Below are positions 61,034-64,000 of a stretch of DNA of 64,000 nt, piece by piece. The stretch covers positions 124,001-188,000 of the forward strand of contig OY970260.1 in the NCBI GenBank assembly GCA_963715625.1. The letters run 5' to 3'. Both the position numbers and the translations under genes were made by a program. Source of the DNA: VRUE01 sp963715625. Lineage in GTDB: Bacteria; Actinomycetota; Thermoleophilia; Solirubrobacterales; 70-9. The notes beneath the pieces are model-generated. The model saw only the letters and a program-made list of their open reading frames with translations, did no database searches and was not told the DNA's origin. Within the stretch, counting starts at the first letter, position 1. Every line of letters begins with the position of its first letter.

Positions 61034-63280
61034 TTACCCGCCGTTGAGCCGCTCGCCCTCGCGCAGCATCCCGATCGCGCGCGCCCGCTCGACCGCCTCG
61101 CGGCGGGAGGAGACGCCGAGCTTGCGGTAGACAGCCTGGGCCTGGGTCTTCACGGTGTTGGTCGAGACGTGGATCTGGGCGGCGATCTGGGGGAAGGAGT
61201 GATGGGTGGGAAGGAAGTCGAGGATGCGCAGCTCGGCGGGGGTGAGGTCGCTCACGGCCGCCGCCGAGATCGTCTCCGCCTCGGCTTCCGCCTGGCGCAG
61301 CCAGCGCCCGAGCAGCGTCGCCTCGGGCGTCGCCCGGACCAGGCGCCGCGCCTCGCCGAGCAGGTCCTGGGCCAGGCCGACCTGGTCGAGCCGCGAGGCC
61401 GCCCTCGCCAGGACGATCCTGGCCTGGGCCTCATACCAGACGGCGAACTGGTCGAGGCGCCGCATCAGCCTCACTCCCGTGCGCAGGTCGGCCGCCGCCT
61501 CCTCCGCCATCCCGCGACGCGAGCGGACGAAGGCGGAGACCGCGGCGACCAGGGCGGCCGTCGTGTAGTCGCCGAGGCCGGAGCGCTCGATCTGGGCCCT
61601 GGCCTGCGAGGCGAGCATCTCCGCCACCTGCCAGTCGGGCTCCTCGACCGCCAGCAGCGCCAGTTGGGAGAGGCACAGCACCTGGGTGTGGGGCGCGCTC
61701 ACGGCCCCCCTCCTCGCCCCCTCGCTGAGCCGCTCGCGCGCCTCCGCCCGCTCGCGCAGGAGCAGGCTCGTCCCGTCGAGCAGGCACGACATCGAGAGCC
61801 AGGCGCTCTCGTCCGGCAGCACCTCGGCCGCCGCGGCGCAGCTCTCGCTCATCGCGACCAGGCCGTCGCGCGCGAGCCCCGCTTCCGCCAGCGCCAGCCC
61901 GGCCGCGAGCGGCGCCTCGGGCGGTGCGGAGCCACCGTCGCCGAGCAGGCTCCGCGAGACGGAGATCCAGTGCTCGGCCATGCTCCCCTCCCCCCGCGCC
62001 AGGCAGCCCTGCGCCGCGGTCAGGCTCAGGGTCGGGTGCTCGCCCAGGCGCTCCTCGCCCAGGCGCTGCAGCCAGCGCTCGACGGTGGCGACGCGGCCGC
62101 GCGCGTTGTAGTCGGGCACGCCGGCCCAGAGCAGGTCCCCGGCGCGCTCGTAGGCCCTCGCAGCTATCGCGTGCTCGATCGCCCGGTCCGGATCGCCGTG
62201 CCCGGCCCACCACCGCGAGGCGCGCAGGTGCAGCTCGGGCTCCTCCTCGGGCGCGGTGCGGCGCAGCTCGGCGCGCAGCATGCCGGCGAGGAGCGTGTGC
62301 AGACGGAACCACTCGTCCCTGCGGTCGAGCGGGAGCAGCAGCATGTTGCCGTGAAGCAGGTCGCGCAGCGCCGTGGCCGAGCCGCTGCGCTCGAGCACCG
62401 CGTCGCAGAGGTCGCCGTTGAAGCGGTCGAGGACCGAGACCCTCAGCAGGAGGTCGAGCCGGCGGCGCGAGATCGGCGCCAGGAACTCGTCCCTTATGTA
62501 GCCGACGAGGGCCCGGTCGTCGCCGGCGAAGCGCGCGACGGCCGCACTCGCGTCGGCCTCGTCCAAGAGCGCCATGCCGGCCAGGTAGAGAGCCGCGGGC
62601 CAGCCCTCGGTGCGCTCGATCAGGACGTCGAGGTCGCGCTGTCCGAGCTCGATCCCGAGGCCGGCCAGCAGCGCCGCGCACTCCGGCCTCGTCATCGCCA
62701 TCTCCCCGCGGCCGAGCTCGTTCAGCATGCGGTTCGCACGGAAGCGGCCGAGCGGCAGGGCAGGGTCTGCGCGGGTGGCGACGGCGATCTGCGTACCGCT
62801 GTGGGCGTGCTCGACCAGGGCCCGGACGACCTGCAGCGACTGCGGCGACTCGACGTGCTCGAGCTCGTCGAGAACGAGCACGGCGCCCGCCTCGCGCGCC
62901 TCGATCGCCCGCCCGAGCCGCGGCAGCACGACCCCGTCGAGGTCGGGCTCGGGCGCGGCCAGCGCCGAGGTGAGCTCTGCGGGGAGCGGCTCGATCCGAT
63001 CGAGTGCCCCCGCCACGTCCTCGAGCAGCAGCACCGGGTCGTTGTGAGCGTCGCCGAGCGAGATCGAGGCGAACGGCCGGCGGTCGCGCGCCGCCCACTG
63101 GGCGAGCAGGACCGACTTGCCGTAGCCGGTGGGCGCGTTGAGAAGGACGAGGGGGGCGCTGCTCAGCTCGAGGCGATCGAGGAGGCGACGCCGCTCGACC
63201 AGGCTGCCGAGCGACGGCCGCTCCAGGTCCACGCCGGCGATCGGGCTGCTCTGCGGCGGGATTGTCTGCTTGGCGGGCAT
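61034..63280 (-). CDS. MalT/LuxR-type ATP-dependent transcriptional regulator
   Basis: This 748-residue protein has Walker A 'LLNAPTGYGKSVLLAQW' near residue 50, 'AVLVLDELEHV' as Walker B, a long helical-repeat sensor region, and a C-terminal LuxR helix-turn-helix ('LTPAELRILDFLPTHHSFPQIAAQIHVSTNTVKTQAQAVYRKLGV'). Members of this family activate promoters after ligand and ATP binding. The ligand is unknown. Confidence 0.88.
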   Translation of the reverse strand: MPAKQTIPPQSSPIAGVDLERPSLGSLVERRRLLDRLELSSAPLVLLNAPTGYGKSVLLAQWAARDRRPFASISLGDAHNDPVLLLEDVAGALDRIEPLPAELTSALAAPEPDLDGVVLPRLGRAIEAREAGAVLVLDELEHVESPQSLQVVRALVEHAHSGTQIAVATRADPALPLGRFRANRMLNELGRGEMAMTRPECAALLAGLGIELGQRDLDVLIERTEGWPAALYLAGMALLDEADASAAVARFAGDDRALVGYIRDEFLAPISRRRLDLLLRVSVLDRFNGDLCDAVLERSGSATALRDLLHGNMLLLPLDRRDEWFRLHTLLAGMLRAELRRTAPEEEPELHLRASRWWAGHGDPDRAIEHAIAARAYERAGDLLWAGVPDYNARGRVATVERWLQRLGEERLGEHPTLSLTAAQGCLARGEGSMAEHWISVSRSLLGDGGSAPPEAPLAAGLALAEAGLARDGLVAMSESCAAAAEVLPDESAWLSMSCLLDGTSLLLRERAEARERLSEGARRGAVSAPHTQVLCLSQLALLAVEEPDWQVAEMLASQARAQIERSGLGDYTTAALVAAVSAFVRSRRGMAEEAAADLRTGVRLMRRLDQFAVWYEAQARIVLARAASRLDQVGLAQDLLGEARRLVRATPEATLLGRWLRQAEAEAETISAAAVSDLTPAELRILDFLPTHHSFPQIAAQIHVSTNTVKTQAQAVYRKLGVSSRREAVERARAIGMLREGERLNGG

Positions 63281-63506
63281 CTGGACTCGTGCGTCTCCAC
63301 CCCCGCGCGCAGCGCGAGCCTACCCGGCGCCAAGGCAGGCGTCCACCGTGGAAAACCCCACCCGCCTATCCGCCGCCGAGCATCACCCGAACGGGGCGAT
63401 GCTGCGCTTTGGCTCCGGGCCTACGGTCCAAGCAGCACCACAGCCCCACACCGGGCCGAACCGGCCGCCGGACGCTGCGGTTGGCCATGAAAGATAAGGA
63501 GCACAC

Positions 63507-63929
63507 ATGAGAGGTCTTGGCCGCGCCGTGTTCGTCGCGATCCTGCTGCTGATCGCGGGCACGCTCAACATCATCTACGGGATCGCGGCGATCGCCGACG
63601 CCAACTTCTGGGTCGGCGAAAACCACTTCGTGCTGGGCAACCTGCACACCTGGGGCTGGGTGACCCTGCTGATCGGCCTCATCCAGGTCTTCGGCGGCTT
63701 CTCGCTGTTCGCCGGCGGAGCCTTCGGCAGGGTGATCGGGATCGTCGGCGCCAGCCTCGGCGCAATCGGCGCGCTGCTCGCCGTCGGCGGCGCCTACCCG
63801 TTCTGGGCGCTGGGCGTCTTCGCGATCTGCGTGATCTGCATCCACGGCCTCGTCGTCTACGGCGAGCCACTCGAAGAGGAAGACCGGCTGCCAGGGAGCA
63901 GGGATCCCGGCGCGGGAGCGCCGCGCTAG
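63507..63929 (+). CDS. Small four-helix membrane protein (DUF7144-like)
   Basis: This 140-residue protein has four hydrophobic helices ('AVFVAILLLIAGTLNIIYGIAAI', 'WGWVTLLIGLIQVFGGFSLF', 'VIGIVGASLGAIGALLAV', 'PFWALGVFAICVICIHGLVVYG') and an acidic tail, a common actinobacterial family of unknown role. GGAG precedes the ATG. Confidence 0.8.
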   Translation: MRGLGRAVFVAILLLIAGTLNIIYGIAAIADANFWVGENHFVLGNLHTWGWVTLLIGLIQVFGGFSLFAGGAFGRVIGIVGASLGAIGALLAVGGAYPFWALGVFAICVICIHGLVVYGEPLEEEDRLPGSRDPGAGAPR

Positions 63930-63944
63930 GCGGGCCACGCCACG

Positions 63945-63983
63945 CTGGTCCTCTCGGCGCTCCGATCGCGCCGAGAGGACCAG
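63945..63983. terminator. Long terminator hairpin
   Basis: Perfect 16-bp arms (63945-63960 and 63968-63983) lie around a 7-base loop, downstream of the membrane protein gene. Confidence 0.7.
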
Positions 63984-64000
63984 TTCGATCGGGTAAGGGG

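Noticed and set aside
61169..63490. 773-codon plus-strand frame opposite the LuxR-type regulator
   Set aside because: Low-complexity R/A/G/Q composition; the minus strand has clear Walker and HTH motifs.

Overview
This 64 kb window is GC-rich throughout and behaves like a chromosome segment of a high-GC Gram-positive bacterium, most likely an actinobacterium of the Thermoleophilia/Solirubrobacterales type. The supports are a GTP-type PEP carboxykinase, a LexA gene with a GAAC-N4-GTTC SOS box, a c-di-AMP (ydaO-type) riboswitch in front of an RlpA-like gene, MMPL transporters, PIN-domain toxins, frequent GTG/TTG starts and gene junctions overlapping as ATGA or GTGA. The taxonomic placement is inference.

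Layout. (1) 1-10.6 kb is a surface-polysaccharide locus: the end of a membrane protein, a flippase, three secreted family-26 glycoside hydrolases, two polysaccharide deacetylases and a frameshifted ATP-grasp gene. A type IV AbiE toxin-antitoxin pair with a damaged toxin 3' end and a 166-bp palindromic MITE-like element lie inside it. (2) 10.5-16 kb holds a membrane hydrolase, small unknown genes, an orphan XRE regulator with a large operator, pckG, a DUF4333 lipoprotein and an AAA ATPase. (3) 16-33.5 kb is core metabolism: sucCD, ferredoxin, an HxlR regulator, two MMPL transporters, an acyl-CoA ligase, a class III aminotransferase, a GGDEF-EAL protein, a thioredoxin-domain protein and glnA. 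These genes are separated by long, near-perfect hairpins. (4) 33.8-37.5 kb holds a secreted protein, the c-di-AMP riboswitch with rlpA, rnpB, an SDR, lexA and tRNA-Leu(GAG).

(5) 37.4-52.1 kb is an accessory island. The 3' half of tRNA-Leu, starting at the anticodon loop, recurs as a 54-bp near-identical repeat at 41433, 45755 and 46998, with a collapsed remnant at 52051. This divides the island into four tandem units. They carry toxin-antitoxin pairs (HicAB, two VapBC types, HigBA), a HEPN-like protein, one 5'-truncated tyrosine recombinase, and two copies of a roughly 2.1-kb module. Each module holds an XRE regulator, a 19-codon peptide gene on the opposite strand, a winged-helix protein, a small HTH protein and a coupled unknown protein. 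The flanks of the two copies are nearly or fully identical (727 bp identical at the right end). The peptide and winged-helix genes in the centre have diverged, as expected of a polymorphic signal/receptor or specificity cassette. I regard this as the best candidate for an undescribed system.

(6) 52.1-64 kb starts with decayed genes (DUF378 and M48 peptidase remnants) interleaved with VapBC and DUF5615/DUF433 pairs. It continues with a frameshifted methyltransferase, an SDR, secreted and M28 proteins, an enoyl-CoA hydratase, a deleted MBL hydrolase, a GGDEF-like protein with heptad repeats, a MalT/LuxR-type regulator and a small membrane protein. Several apparent single-base frameshifts could be genuine pseudogenes or assembly errors. 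No CRISPR array, rRNA gene or intact insertion sequence was seen.
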